Origin: a virus
Length of the DNA stretch: 64,000 nt
Virus record (IMG/VR): IMGVR_UViG_3300047297_000301
Span: 1-64,000 of that record
Strand: one strand, 5' to 3'
The position numbers were made by a program, and so were the translations under genes. Position 1 is the first letter of the stretch; every line of letters starts with the position of its first letter. The notes beneath the pieces are model-generated. The model was not told the DNA's origin. It made no database searches and saw only the letters and a program-made list of their open reading frames with translations. Shown here one piece after another: positions 43,469 through 51,074 of the stretch.

Positions 43469-44107
43469 ATGGCAACAACTTATAAGCCTACATCAGGCAT
43501 GGCAAGCGCAGCCAAACGCGCACTAAAATGGCGAGCGGATGGTAAGCCGGGAGGTACACTGGTAGGATTAGCACGGGCAAATCAACTAAAAGATCGTGAT
43601 CCTCTTACAGCTTCAACTGTGCTCAGAATGTTCTCCTTTTTTAGCCGACACGAAGTAGACAAACGTGCTACTGGATTTAACAGTGGTGAAGAAGGTTTTC
43701 CAAGCAAAGGTCGAGTAGCCTGGGACTTGTGGGGCGGAGATGGTGGATACTCTTGGAGTACTGCTAAACGCAATCAAATTATGCGTGCACGAGAAGGCAA
43801 AGCACTTCACCTAGTAAAACTAAGTGAAAAAGGTATTGTACCTAAAATGGCACGTATGGTAGCTGCTCAGGTACTTGAAAACTACGCAAATGAGTATATC
43901 AGCGAAGAGCTGGAAGCATTTGGTCAGTTTATGTATCACGCAGAACTCTTACGAAATGATCATTTAGACGTTTACCTAGTAGACTTACACATGGTAGACC
44001 AACCTTATCGTGATATGCTTGTTAACGTATTTGGTAATTTACACAGTATGCATGACGAAGATGAGACTGTTGATGACGAAGATTCAGACGAAGATACTCC
44101 CACTTAA
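43469..44107 (+). CDS. Uncharacterised protein with acidic tail
   Basis: 212 residues. The N-terminal 110 residues contain a distinctive block (ASAAKRALKWRADGKPGGT, then STVLRMFSFFSRHEVDKR and KGRVAWDLWGGDGG). I have seen comparable 'FFARHEVDK...WLLWGGDxG' segments in other phage proteins but cannot name the function. The middle is helical; the last 20 residues are almost all Asp/Glu (HDEDETVDDEDSDED). It lies 3 bases after phoH and shares its promoter. An acidic tail could mimic DNA or bind a basic partner. Confidence 0.55.
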   Translation: MATTYKPTSGMASAAKRALKWRADGKPGGTLVGLARANQLKDRDPLTASTVLRMFSFFSRHEVDKRATGFNSGEEGFPSKGRVAWDLWGGDGGYSWSTAKRNQIMRAREGKALHLVKLSEKGIVPKMARMVAAQVLENYANEYISEELEAFGQFMYHAELLRNDHLDVYLVDLHMVDQPYRDMLVNVFGNLHSMHDEDETVDDEDSDEDTPT

Positions 44108-44127
44108 CAATTATATAGAAAGCGATT

Positions 44128-44199
44128 ATGGCAACTAAACCCAAAACTCCTCCAAAAATGCCAAAAGTTCCTGGTAAGAAACCAAAACCTGCGTACTAA
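44128..44199 (+). CDS. 23-residue Lys/Pro-rich peptide
   Basis: An ATG at 44128 opens a 24-codon frame ending just before the terminator. The product is Lys/Pro-only in character (TPPKMPKVPGKKPKPAY). The ribosome site is weak (AGAAAG). It could be a real micro-protein, a charge partner of the acidic-tailed neighbour, or chance; position in the same transcript supports it modestly. Confidence 0.4.
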   Translation: MATKPKTPPKMPKVPGKKPKPAY

Positions 44200-44201
44200 A
44201 T

Positions 44202-44239
44202 AAAAAAGCCCCTATAGAGCAATCTATAGGGGCTTTTTT
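44202..44239. terminator. Bidirectional terminator between convergent arms
   Basis: Perfect 16-base stem including flanking A/T runs (44202-44217 with 44224-44239), loop AGCAAT. It ends the phoH transcript on the plus strand and the dps-like transcript on the minus strand. The same hairpin, loop included, recurs at 47677-47713. Confidence 0.92.
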
Positions 44240-44676
44240 CATTCTTGCAATGTCGAGTATAATTTCCAACCGTGTTCACGGTGTTCTTCTATACGTTCAC
44301 TTAAAAATGCACATAAGTCTGGCATTTTATACATTTCAGCTAATTGATATGCTGTTAGTAGTGTTTCATGTACTTTGACGTTATCTATATACAATGTGCG
44401 TACCATCTCTTTTGGAGGAAGAATTTCTAGTGTATCTTGTATATCGGACATTTCTTTTAAGTGTTGAAAACTTGCATGCACATAAATGTTTTGACCACGT
44501 AAAGTTTCAGCAAAGTCGTCTAACTCGTCTTGAACTTCGTCGTATATATCTCCAAACAACTTATGGTACTGTACAAAGTTAACACCAGTTACATTCCAGT
44601 GAAAGTTTTCTGCTTTTACTAAAAACGCATAGGTTGTTGCAAAAGCCCGTTTAAGGGCCATGTGTAGTTCTTCCAT
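44239..44676 (-). CDS. Dps-like ferritin
   Basis: 145 residues. Dps proteins form 12-subunit shells that oxidise and store iron and protect DNA. The ferroxidase signature is clear: NFHWNVTG near residues 24-31, HKLFGDIYDEVQDELDDFAETLR at 38-60 with the conserved His, Asp and Glu, and a C-terminal helix with the family's usual length. No Lys-rich DNA-binding tail is seen at either end. Its ATG overlaps the stop of the upstream virion-like gene (TAATG), so it is translated with it. Iron handling fits the heme oxygenase elsewhere in this genome. Confidence 0.88.
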   Translation of the reverse strand: MEELHMALKRAFATTYAFLVKAENFHWNVTGVNFVQYHKLFGDIYDEVQDELDDFAETLRGQNIYVHASFQHLKEMSDIQDTLEILPPKEMVRTLYIDNVKVHETLLTAYQLAEMYKMPDLCAFLSERIEEHREHGWKLYSTLQE

Positions 44677-45080
44677 TATACAACATTCCAGTTAGTGCCG
44701 CTAAATATTAGTGTAACTGCACCATCTGTTGCGGCTAAAACGGTATAGCTTGCTGCATTTTCAACAGTTTCTGCTCCGTTTGGAGTAATTGTAAAATCAC
44801 TGGTTTGACCAGCTTCTGATTTTACTACTACTACACGACCTTCTGTGCCTGCTGTTAATAATATACTAATTGCAGCACCTGTGCCAACTACTCCAAGATA
44901 GTAGTTAGGTGTTGCGCCAGCGCTATCAAGAGTATAAGGACTTGCTGCATTGTTTACTAATTTAGTGTTAACTGTGCCGTTGCCAACAACAGAAATAACG
45001 CCGTTGGTTACGTTTACACCGCTTCCAACTTTAACTACACCATAGTTGGTGGTTGAACTTAAGGGGCTATTAAATGCCAT
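44676..45080 (-). CDS. Small fibre-like protein with shared C-terminal domain
   Basis: 134 residues. N-terminus (PLSSTTNYGVVKVGSGVNVTNGVISV) is a fibre motif shared with the next gene upstream (PLASTADYGVMKVGGGLSVTDG). The C-terminal 75 residues (YYLGVVGTG, then GRVVVVKSEAG and TLIFSGTNWNVV) repeat the C-terminal domain of the collagen-like protein at 45641. This shows domain shuffling within the operon. Shine-Dalgarno GGAAA. Probably a virion decoration or short fibre. Confidence 0.55.
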   Translation of the reverse strand: MAFNSPLSSTTNYGVVKVGSGVNVTNGVISVVGNGTVNTKLVNNAASPYTLDSAGATPNYYLGVVGTGAAISILLTAGTEGRVVVVKSEAGQTSDFTITPNGAETVENAASYTVLAATDGAVTLIFSGTNWNVV

Positions 45081-45092
45081 GATTTTTCCTTT

Positions 45093-45644
45093 TTAACTAA
45101 TTCTAGTCATTGTAACTTTTAAACTACTGCCTGTGGGTCGCGTAGGCGTAACTCCAGCAGGTAGTGCACTGAGATTTACTGTTGTGTCTGCACTAGACCA
45201 ACAAAACTGTAGATCGCTGTTAGCAGCCATTGGCAGAGTAAAGTTGCCGCTGGTAAATATTATTGAAAGTGTGTTTATTAACTCTAAGTCTTGTCGTGAG
45301 CCAGGTACGTCAACACCATTATATCGCAACCAAATACTCATTGAGCTAGTACCTCCACTGGTTTTTGCCATTGTGGTAGTAAATAGCACTGTGTACACAC
45401 CAGCATTGGTTACTCGCAAAATGTCACTACCTATTAGTGTAACACCATTGTTAGGCCCTGCAGTGCTAAATGTACCTATGTTAACTTGATTTGCAACTGG
45501 ATTGGTTTGTGTTCCGTTGCTGTAGAATCCGTAATTTAACAGACCACTTCCTGCACTAACTACTCCATCTGTAACACTTAAGCCACCTCCAACTTTCATT
45601 ACTCCATAGTCTGCGGTAGAGGCTAGGGGTTGATTATAACTCAT
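45093..45644 (-). CDS. Fibre-like protein with C1q/TNF-like jelly roll
   Basis: 183 residues. The ATG at 45644 (ATGA overlap with the upstream stop) is preferred over an in-frame ATG 12 bases earlier. N-terminal fibre motif PLASTADYGVMKVGGG; residues 60-183 look like a C1q/TNF-type trimeric jelly roll (GVYTVLFTTTMAKTSGGTSSMS, then WLRYNGVDVPGS, then NFTLPMAANSDLQFCWSS and LKVTMTRIS). Such domains cap collagen-like and other fibres. Likely a small receptor-binding or head-decoration protein. Confidence 0.55.
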   Translation of the reverse strand: MSYNQPLASTADYGVMKVGGGLSVTDGVVSAGSGLLNYGFYSNGTQTNPVANQVNIGTFSTAGPNNGVTLIGSDILRVTNAGVYTVLFTTTMAKTSGGTSSMSIWLRYNGVDVPGSRQDLELINTLSIIFTSGNFTLPMAANSDLQFCWSSADTTVNLSALPAGVTPTRPTGSSLKVTMTRIS

Positions 45645-46135
45645 ACTACATTCCATTCTATGCCGTTATAGATTAGGCTAATTGAGCCCCAGTCTGTGTT
45701 TAGTAGGTAGTTTGGTTGTGAGTCAATTGTTGACCCAGTAGTTACCACAGTAATCGGATTCGTGTTAGCGTCTCCAACAGCATCCTTGATAACATAAACT
45801 TTGCCCACAGTACCCGCAGGTAAAGTAATCGTAACTGAGCCATCATAAATAACACCTAAAAAATATTCTGTTGTTGTTGCCGCATAAGCAGTTTCATCTA
45901 TTAATGTAACAGGTACGTCCGCTAGGCTACCTGGCTCACCTTGTGGTCCTTGTGGACCAGGTGGACCTGGTGGACCAGGTGGACCTGGTGGACCTATAAC
46001 ATTACTGTTTATAACTAGGTCAAGATCGTCGAATTTAGGAGGACAAAAAGGTACTATAGGAGCAGGTAATATTGGTGGTATAAATCCAACCATAGGCCAA
46101 CCAAAAGGCATACTCTGCTTTTGTCGTTGATCCAT
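45641..46135 (-). CDS. Collagen-like protein
   Basis: 164 residues. A Pro-rich lead (GFIPPILPAPIVPFCPP) precedes a Gly-X-Y collagen tract of eight triplets (GPP repeated, then GPQGPQGEPG, about residues 48-70), then a beta domain (YFLGVIYDG, then GKVYVIKDAVG and SLIYNGIEWNVV) homologous to that at 44676. Collagen tracts in phages form trimeric stems of fibres. First gene of the coupled three-gene fibre/Dps operon. AAGGAA ribosome site. Confidence 0.7.
   Translation of the reverse strand: MDQRQKQSMPFGWPMVGFIPPILPAPIVPFCPPKFDDLDLVINSNVIGPPGPPGPPGPPGPQGPQGEPGSLADVPVTLIDETAYAATTTEYFLGVIYDGSVTITLPAGTVGKVYVIKDAVGDANTNPITVVTTGSTIDSQPNYLLNTDWGSISLIYNGIEWNVV
45943..45996 (-). repeat. Collagen GPP-coding tandem repeat
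   Basis: Alternating GGACCAGGT and GGACCTGGT units on the plus strand encode Gly-Pro-Pro on the minus strand. Such arrays change length easily by slippage. Confidence 0.85.
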
Positions 46136-46148
46136 ATTTATTCCTTAT

Positions 46149-46181
46149 AAAAAAGCCCCACAACTTGTGGCTGCGGGGCTT
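46149..46181 (-). terminator. Intrinsic terminator, minus strand
   Basis: Stem AAGCCCC/GGGGCTT (left arm on the plus strand 46153-46159, right arm 46175-46181) with a T run on the minus strand (A run at 46149-46154). It ends the transcript of the glycine-rich gene before the collagen operon. Confidence 0.75.
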
Positions 46182-46198
46182 GTTAAACACATTAAATA

Positions 46199-47116
46199 TT
46201 AACGGATGCTAGTATTTGTGTTAGTTGGGTTAGCAGTCAATGTGCCGCTTCCAACATTAATTGCACCATTTGTGATGTTTTGGCCTAATCCATAGATTAA
46301 GTTTGCCAAGTGTGCATACTGAGCTTGTTGTTGTGATTGTTGTTGCATTTGATTGATGTTATTGGTATTTGTAAGAGTAATACCGCTAGTAGCACTATCT
46401 AAAGCTGCACGATTTTTTAGTGCAATAATTTCTGCATTTGCATCGCCAAGTTGACGATTTAATGTAGCTTCGTATTGTGCAACAATTAAAGCACGAGTCT
46501 TTTCACCATCAGCTGCAATGTCTTTGCTTAACTCATAGCGATTTTCCATGATGTTTTGGTTAATTGCAGCTTGCCCTTGCATTAAGGAAACTGCATTTTG
46601 GTTAACCACATCTTTTAAACCACTAATGTTATTTGTAAGCGAACTAGCTACACTTGCTAATTGGGTTGTAATGCCCAATGATTGTGTAGCTTGTGATGCT
46701 TCAAATGCTGCTGTTGAAACAGCAACTGACTTATCAACAGCACCAATTGCTGCCATTAAACTCATATTAGCTTGAGTTTGTTCTGGAGGACTACGAAGAA
46801 CTGCACCTGCTGCTGCACCGCCACCATCTCCGCCTAAAAGGTTACCGTTGTTGCGAAGCAAACTTCCCAAGATCAATCCACCGATTAAACCGCCACCGCC
46901 ACCGCCGCCAAATAACCCATCACCACCGCTACCGCCGCCCATAATCATACCTGGAGTCATAATTTCTGCCATGTTTTTATCCTTTAGTTTTGTAATCTCA
47001 CCCATAACTTTTGAATAGTAGTTATTAGCTTGATCAATTTTAGTTTGAAGCGCACTCATATCATATCCAACGTTATTTGTTGAATTTAATTCTGGTACGC
47101 CAGTTTCATCCGCCAT
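46199..47116 (-). CDS. Glycine-rich, helical protein, uncharacterised
   Basis: 305 residues from the ATG at 47116, chosen for its AAGGAAT ribosome site; the longer frame from 47155 has none. Residues 30-55 are helical, 60-100 are a Gly/Met/Leu hydrophobic patch with GGGGGGG runs (like a flexible membrane-active segment), and 120-260 are a long coiled coil (VSTAAFEASQATQSLG, then YEATLNRQLGDANAEIIALK). The C-terminus is Asn/Thr/Gln-rich. Preceded by a promoter in the duplicated regulatory element. Possibly a virion or ejection protein; not recognised. Confidence 0.5.
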   Translation of the reverse strand: MADETGVPELNSTNNVGYDMSALQTKIDQANNYYSKVMGEITKLKDKNMAEIMTPGMIMGGGSGGDGLFGGGGGGGLIGGLILGSLLRNNGNLLGGDGGGAAAGAVLRSPPEQTQANMSLMAAIGAVDKSVAVSTAAFEASQATQSLGITTQLASVASSLTNNISGLKDVVNQNAVSLMQGQAAINQNIMENRYELSKDIAADGEKTRALIVAQYEATLNRQLGDANAEIIALKNRAALDSATSGITLTNTNNINQMQQQSQQQAQYAHLANLIYGLGQNITNGAINVGSGTLTANPTNTNTSIR

Positions 47117-47187
47117 AGAAATTCCTTTTAGAGCAGAAATGATACTGCGTATCACGCGCAGTTACCAAAACCTTGGCAACTGCAGTA

Positions 47188-47216
47188 ATTATAACATGAT
47201 TGATATATGAGAGCAA
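47188..47216 (-). promoter_or_regulatory. Minus-strand promoter, copy 1 of duplicated element
   Basis: On the minus strand: TTGCTC (47216-47211), 17-base spacer, TATAAT (47193-47188), 72 bases ahead of the glycine-rich gene. The -35 box is weak. Confidence 0.55.
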
Positions 47217-47271
47217 CCTTAATTTTCTGGCTACAGGAGTAGAAATGCAAGTTACTAAGAAATTATGTTCC
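47188..47271. repeat. 84-bp regulatory direct repeat, copy 1
   Basis: Matches 47588-47671 at 73 of 84 positions without gaps, exactly 400 bases apart. It contains the minus-strand TATAAT and, on the plus strand, AGGAG followed 5 bases later by ATG (47245). Confidence 0.85.
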
Positions 47272-47299
47272 GCTAACAACAATCCACTAAACCAAAAAA

Positions 47300-47554
47300 T
47301 CAATATAGCTCTTTTTTACTACGTTGTTTTGATTGCATATACTCTGATACACTAACCAGCATTGACTTAGTTACAGCAATTTTTTCTTGTACCCATTCAG
47401 GCACATTGTCTTTGTCGTTGATTACCTCATCTATATTTTCTATAGCACGTCTCATGGTTCTTAGATTACTTTCAACCATAGTAGCTTCATCATTGTATTC
47501 TTTACTATTACTATAAGGCGTTTCATTGTACTTATATACCCAGTATGTTCTCAT
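47300..47554 (-). CDS. Small helical phage protein, uncharacterised
   Basis: 84 residues, helical and charged, with a core (DEVINDKDNVPEWVQEKIAVTKSMLVSVSEYMQ) of a kind I recall from small conserved proteins of aquatic phages. AAGGAA lies 7 bases ahead of the ATG. Its own promoter is in copy 2 of the duplicated element. No membrane segment. Function unknown. Confidence 0.6.
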   Translation of the reverse strand: MRTYWVYKYNETPYSNSKEYNDEATMVESNLRTMRRAIENIDEVINDKDNVPEWVQEKIAVTKSMLVSVSEYMQSKQRSKKELY

Positions 47555-47587
47555 AATTTATTCCTTTAAAGTTTATTAACCGTAAGT

Positions 47588-47616
47588 ATTATAACATGAT
47601 TGATATGTCACAACAA
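47588..47616 (-). promoter_or_regulatory. Minus-strand promoter, copy 2 of duplicated element
   Basis: On the minus strand: TTGTTG (47616-47611), 17-base spacer, TATAAT (47593-47588), 34 bases ahead of the gene at 47554. Confidence 0.55.
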
Positions 47617-47671
47617 CCTTAATTTTCTGGTTACAGGAGTCAAAATGCACGTTACTATAAAATTCTGTTCC
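47588..47671. repeat. 84-bp regulatory direct repeat, copy 2
   Basis: Second copy of 47188-47271 at exactly 400 bases distance. It directly abuts the duplicated terminator hairpin at 47677-47713. Confidence 0.85.
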
Positions 47672-47676
47672 AAAAG

Positions 47677-47713
47677 AAAAAGCCCCTATAGAGCAATCTA
47701 TAGGGGCTTTTTT
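47677..47713 (-). terminator. Duplicate of the 44202 terminator
   Basis: Same stem and same AGCAAT loop as 44202-44239 (arms 47677-47691 and 47698-47713). It ends the minus-strand nucleotide-metabolism transcript just after the stop of the gene at 47715. Confidence 0.9.
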
Positions 47714-47714
47714 G

Positions 47715-48443
47715 TTAGCTAAATAGTTTCTTTTTCAGAAGTCTATATCGGCCGTGAAATTTACTAGAATAAGCAAATTTATTGGCCATATCCTTAAACT
47801 CTTTTGGGTCAATTAAATGAGTTTTTAATATAACTTTTCGCTCAGTTAAGGGTAAGATATTAAGCAAAGGTTCTCCTGCATATAAGTTAATGTCTGCATT
47901 AACTTTTTTAGGTAGCCACATATTACAATTTGCACCACATTGGTATTTATAATTTAAAACACCACCAGGGATTCTAAACTTAAACATATCACTAGGCTTG
48001 TTCCAGTCGGAATAAAATAATTGAAAATTTATTCCTGATTTTTCTTGTAATTGCCAAGGTACTGTAATTTTCATATGTATTAAATCATTAAACTCTTCGT
48101 GTTCAAACTGAGCAGAAGGATGATGACCAATCTTTGTGTCTTCAGCGGAACTTTTCCACGCAAAATTGCCGTGCTCATCATACTTTAGTATTAAATCAGT
48201 CCACAGCGGTATAGTAAACATATTTTTATACATGTCTAATAAACCTTCGCATACTTTAGCAGTAGCCATTGGTGTAATGATTGGGCTATTTTCAGTAGCT
48301 ACTTCGCAGTGAGATTTTAAAGATTTCCACCAGTTAGGGTATATTTCGGTAGCCTTTACAACAGGGTTATGATGATATACTCCTGCATGATCAGTAAATG
48401 CATCTAAAGTAATAGGACGCAATCGTGAAATAATATCAAACAT
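47715..48443 (-). CDS. Uncharacterised beta-rich protein, DUF6065-like pattern
   Basis: 242 residues from the ATG at 48443; an in-frame TTG at 48458 is less likely. The order of motifs (PNWWKSL, then PLWTDLIL, ITVPWQLQEKSG, FKFRIPGGVLNYK and YAGEPLLNILPLTER) resembles the single-domain jelly-roll pattern of DUF6065-type proteins, but this is recollection, not a search. Two close Cys (YQCGANCNMW) could bind metal. The tail is basic (GRYRLLKKKLFS). Last gene of the RNR transcript. Function unknown. Confidence 0.5.
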   Translation of the reverse strand: MFDIISRLRPITLDAFTDHAGVYHHNPVVKATEIYPNWWKSLKSHCEVATENSPIITPMATAKVCEGLLDMYKNMFTIPLWTDLILKYDEHGNFAWKSSAEDTKIGHHPSAQFEHEEFNDLIHMKITVPWQLQEKSGINFQLFYSDWNKPSDMFKFRIPGGVLNYKYQCGANCNMWLPKKVNADINLYAGEPLLNILPLTERKVILKTHLIDPKEFKDMANKFAYSSKFHGRYRLLKKKLFS

Positions 48444-48621
48444 TTTTAGTTTCTTCAACAGCGGGTTCTTTTATAGAAAGTTGCTCTTGGGCTTGTCTTA
48501 CTAACTTATTAGTTAGTGGGTTAGAAACTTTAGCAGGTAATTCTTGTAGTCCTGCTAAAATTGTATTTGCTTCTTCCACCGTAAGTTTTAGTGTTATAAG
48601 TGTATCTTTTTCTTGTTCCAT
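48436..48621 (-). CDS. Small conserved phage protein
   Basis: 61 residues. One helical domain (LKLTVEEANTILAGLQELPA, then NPLTNKLVRQAQEQL) of a type common next to RNR or replication genes in phages, followed by an acidic tail. Starts 3 bases after the RNR stop and overlaps the next gene by 8 bases. Function unknown. Confidence 0.6.
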   Translation of the reverse strand: MEQEKDTLITLKLTVEEANTILAGLQELPAKVSNPLTNKLVRQAQEQLSIKEPAVEETKNV

Positions 48622-48624
48622 ATA

Positions 48625-50589
48625 TTACCTAATTGGGCAGGCTCCTGTAGCACAATCTTCGCCCATAATTTCATCAAAACTATTGGCATTTTCTAGCGAT
48701 ACTGGAGTAAGTTGTTGCACATAATTTCGGAATGTGTGCTCATCCACAACTTCTTGTGGTAAGTACAAATATCCTAAATCTTTTGCTGTTTTAGTTGGAT
48801 CGGTGCGGTAGATGAATGAAACACCTACATAACAATCCCAGTTGTCTAACAACCAATCAATGATTGCTGGAACTTCTGTAGGATCATAACTAATTGTTAC
48901 TGAAGTATTTTGCTGCGTCCAACTGGTCTGAATTAATTTATATTTTTCGAGTTGTTCGATTGCTGTGTCAAGGTTAACTTCTTTTCCATTAGTTTTGTGG
49001 AAAGGTACATCAATCCACTCAACAGGGAATGTAATAAGTACACCACTATCATCAGTGGGGTGATTAACAACGTTATAATTAGCATCGCGCAGTACTTCAA
49101 CAATAGGGTCAAATTTACTAAATTGAACATTATTAAATATATACTTTCCTAGAGGCTTATGAATTCCTTCTGTGGTATCCATAATTTTGGATAGCGTTCC
49201 TGAAGGTTTAACACAAGTAATATTTTTAGGACTAGGTAAATCAAGTTCTTGAGCCATACCAATAGCAGCACCAGTTGCAGTACGCTTTAGATACTCATAG
49301 TCATAACCATTCATATCAGGGCGTTTAGCAATACCTGTTAAACCAACTCCGCATAATCGCATAAAATAGTTGTTTAAATGCCAGGACTCTTGTAAAATAC
49401 CGTCTTGTAAGTTTACACAAGTTTGGCGATAGTTAGCGCGAGCTGCAAGCCTAATGGCGTTGTGAAGTCCGGCGGTATCGCCTTTAAATTTAGCAATGTC
49501 TGTTTCGGTAAGATTACAAAATGATTTATTACCGAGTAAGATTTCCACGCAAGGGTTTGCACCTTTGAACCATGGAGCGCGACGGAGAGCTTCAACTTCA
49601 TTGATAAATCCTGGTTCTGATCCACCAGCTTCTAGCATTAGATCAAAAATCTTTTGCAAGTCAGCTTTTAAGGGTTTTTCTTTAAATACTAGTGAATTGT
49701 TTGATTGTTGACGATGTGAATTGTTATACAACCACCAATCTTTCTTTGCTACGGCAAATTCTTCCCATTCGGGTTGCCCATAATCAAACAAAGCAATTTC
49801 TGCACTACGGCGGCTGCTAAGAATAGTGCCAAGATGATTAATAATGTCGAGAATATCCATCCTAGTAAGTAAACTATCAGCACGGCCATTGAGGATGTTT
49901 GCAATAGCCACATATGCAGTTGATATAGCGCTATCGCCACTTGAGATCCATCCATAGCCTTTTAACCTTTCCCCAGCAGGGCGTAACTGACTAAAGTCGA
50001 GTACGAGAGTATCAGCAGCGTACTTACCAGCAATAAGCTTACCGATAGATTTTGCCCAGGCTTCCGCAGAATCCCCAACTTGAATAGTCCAAGTCTTAGT
50101 TTCTTGATCAAATGTTTCAACATTATGCTCCAATCCACCTTTAGCTGTACGGGTCGATCTTACTACTCGAATATTTTTAATTGGCTTTGAAAAGCCATTT
50201 AGTGTACCAACAATTGGTTTAAATCCTACTCCGCATCCTTGTAGTAAAAGCCATAAGCAGTCTACTACATCATATACAGTTTCTACGTGTGTAAATGAGC
50301 AGTTAAATTGTGAAGCCTCGCGAGTTTTAGCTACATCTGTACCGCCTAACCATAATGTACGACCACTCATGGCAACTTTACGATCCAGCATTAGCTGTTC
50401 AAGATCATACAGTTCTCCGTATTCTACATCTGTTAGATCACGTTTAGCTGCACGTTGCCACAGCCATTCTTGGTGATCAATAACTCGGGCTACTGTTTCT
50501 TGCCACGTTTCAAATTGTTTTCCGTCGTCTGAAGTGGGCCTATTATATGTACGACGTGTTATTACTTGTGCTCTAGTGCTTACTGCCAT
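48625..50589 (-). CDS. nrdJ: Class II (B12-dependent) ribonucleotide reductase, monomeric type
   Basis: 654 residues. Reduces ribonucleoside triphosphates to deoxy forms using adenosylcobalamin. Key residues seen: Cys97 (SQFNCSF) and Cys358 (KSFCNL) as the redox pair, Cys347 and Glu349 (NPCVEI) in the radical site, and a C-terminal Cys646-x4-Cys651 shuttle (DCATGACPIR), the same spacing as in Lactobacillus leichmannii RTPR. The loop VKPSGTLSKI is also present. The ATG at 50589 has AAGGAA 5 bases upstream and lies 9 bases after the dUTPase stop; a longer frame would overlap dUTPase. B12 would come from the host. Glutaredoxin at 54813 is a plausible reductant. Confidence 0.93.
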   Translation of the reverse strand: MAVSTRAQVITRRTYNRPTSDDGKQFETWQETVARVIDHQEWLWQRAAKRDLTDVEYGELYDLEQLMLDRKVAMSGRTLWLGGTDVAKTREASQFNCSFTHVETVYDVVDCLWLLLQGCGVGFKPIVGTLNGFSKPIKNIRVVRSTRTAKGGLEHNVETFDQETKTWTIQVGDSAEAWAKSIGKLIAGKYAADTLVLDFSQLRPAGERLKGYGWISSGDSAISTAYVAIANILNGRADSLLTRMDILDIINHLGTILSSRRSAEIALFDYGQPEWEEFAVAKKDWWLYNNSHRQQSNNSLVFKEKPLKADLQKIFDLMLEAGGSEPGFINEVEALRRAPWFKGANPCVEILLGNKSFCNLTETDIAKFKGDTAGLHNAIRLAARANYRQTCVNLQDGILQESWHLNNYFMRLCGVGLTGIAKRPDMNGYDYEYLKRTATGAAIGMAQELDLPSPKNITCVKPSGTLSKIMDTTEGIHKPLGKYIFNNVQFSKFDPIVEVLRDANYNVVNHPTDDSGVLITFPVEWIDVPFHKTNGKEVNLDTAIEQLEKYKLIQTSWTQQNTSVTISYDPTEVPAIIDWLLDNWDCYVGVSFIYRTDPTKTAKDLGYLYLPQEVVDEHTFRNYVQQLTPVSLENANSFDEIMGEDCATGACPIR

Positions 50590-50597
50590 GATTTCCT

Positions 50598-51074
50598 TTA
50601 TGTTCCTGTTGAACCGAAGCCTCCTGTGCCTCGGGTAGAGTCGTTCCAAATATCTTTAAAGCCTACTAGTTCAACCTTCTGAATAACCAACTGAGCAATT
50701 CTATCACCAGCCGTAATTTTATAAGGGTCATCACCGATATTTTTTAACAAAACTTTAATTGTGTCACGATAACCACTATCTATCACGCCTACGCTGTGAG
50801 GGATAGTAATTCCCTTTTTTCCTTGAGAGCTTCTATTATACACAAAGCCTGCAAAGCCTTGTGAAATTTTAATTGCTATACCCGTATCAACAAGTTTTTG
50901 CTCATTTGGATAAATTTCCAAACTTTCGTACGCAAATAAATCTGCTCCAGCATCGCTATGATGTGCACGTTCAGGAAGTTTAGCTCCTGGCTTTAACATA
51001 CATTCTAATACTGAACCGTATGTCATAGTATTTGCATTATAAGCGCCTGCTGTAATAAGTGTTGTTCCGTTCAT
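50598..51074 (-). CDS. dut: dUTPase (trimeric)
   Basis: 158 residues. Hydrolyses dUTP to dUMP and pyrophosphate, keeping uracil out of DNA. All five motifs are present: DAGADLFA, NRSSQGKKG, GVIDSGYRD with the catalytic Asp, GDRIAQLVI and the C-terminal RGTGGFGSTG arm. There is a roughly 25-residue N-terminal extension before the fold. ATGA overlap with the exonuclease gene; RNR follows 9 bases later, so nucleotide supply genes are clustered. Confidence 0.95.
   Translation of the reverse strand: MNGTTLITAGAYNANTMTYGSVLECMLKPGAKLPERAHHSDAGADLFAYESLEIYPNEQKLVDTGIAIKISQGFAGFVYNRSSQGKKGITIPHSVGVIDSGYRDTIKVLLKNIGDDPYKITAGDRIAQLVIQKVELVGFKDIWNDSTRGTGGFGSTGT

Noticed and set aside
47245-47355. 36-residue plus-strand frame with AGGAG site
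   Set aside because: Overlaps the 3' end of a better minus-strand gene and lacks a plus-strand promoter; kept only as part of the duplicated-element finding.
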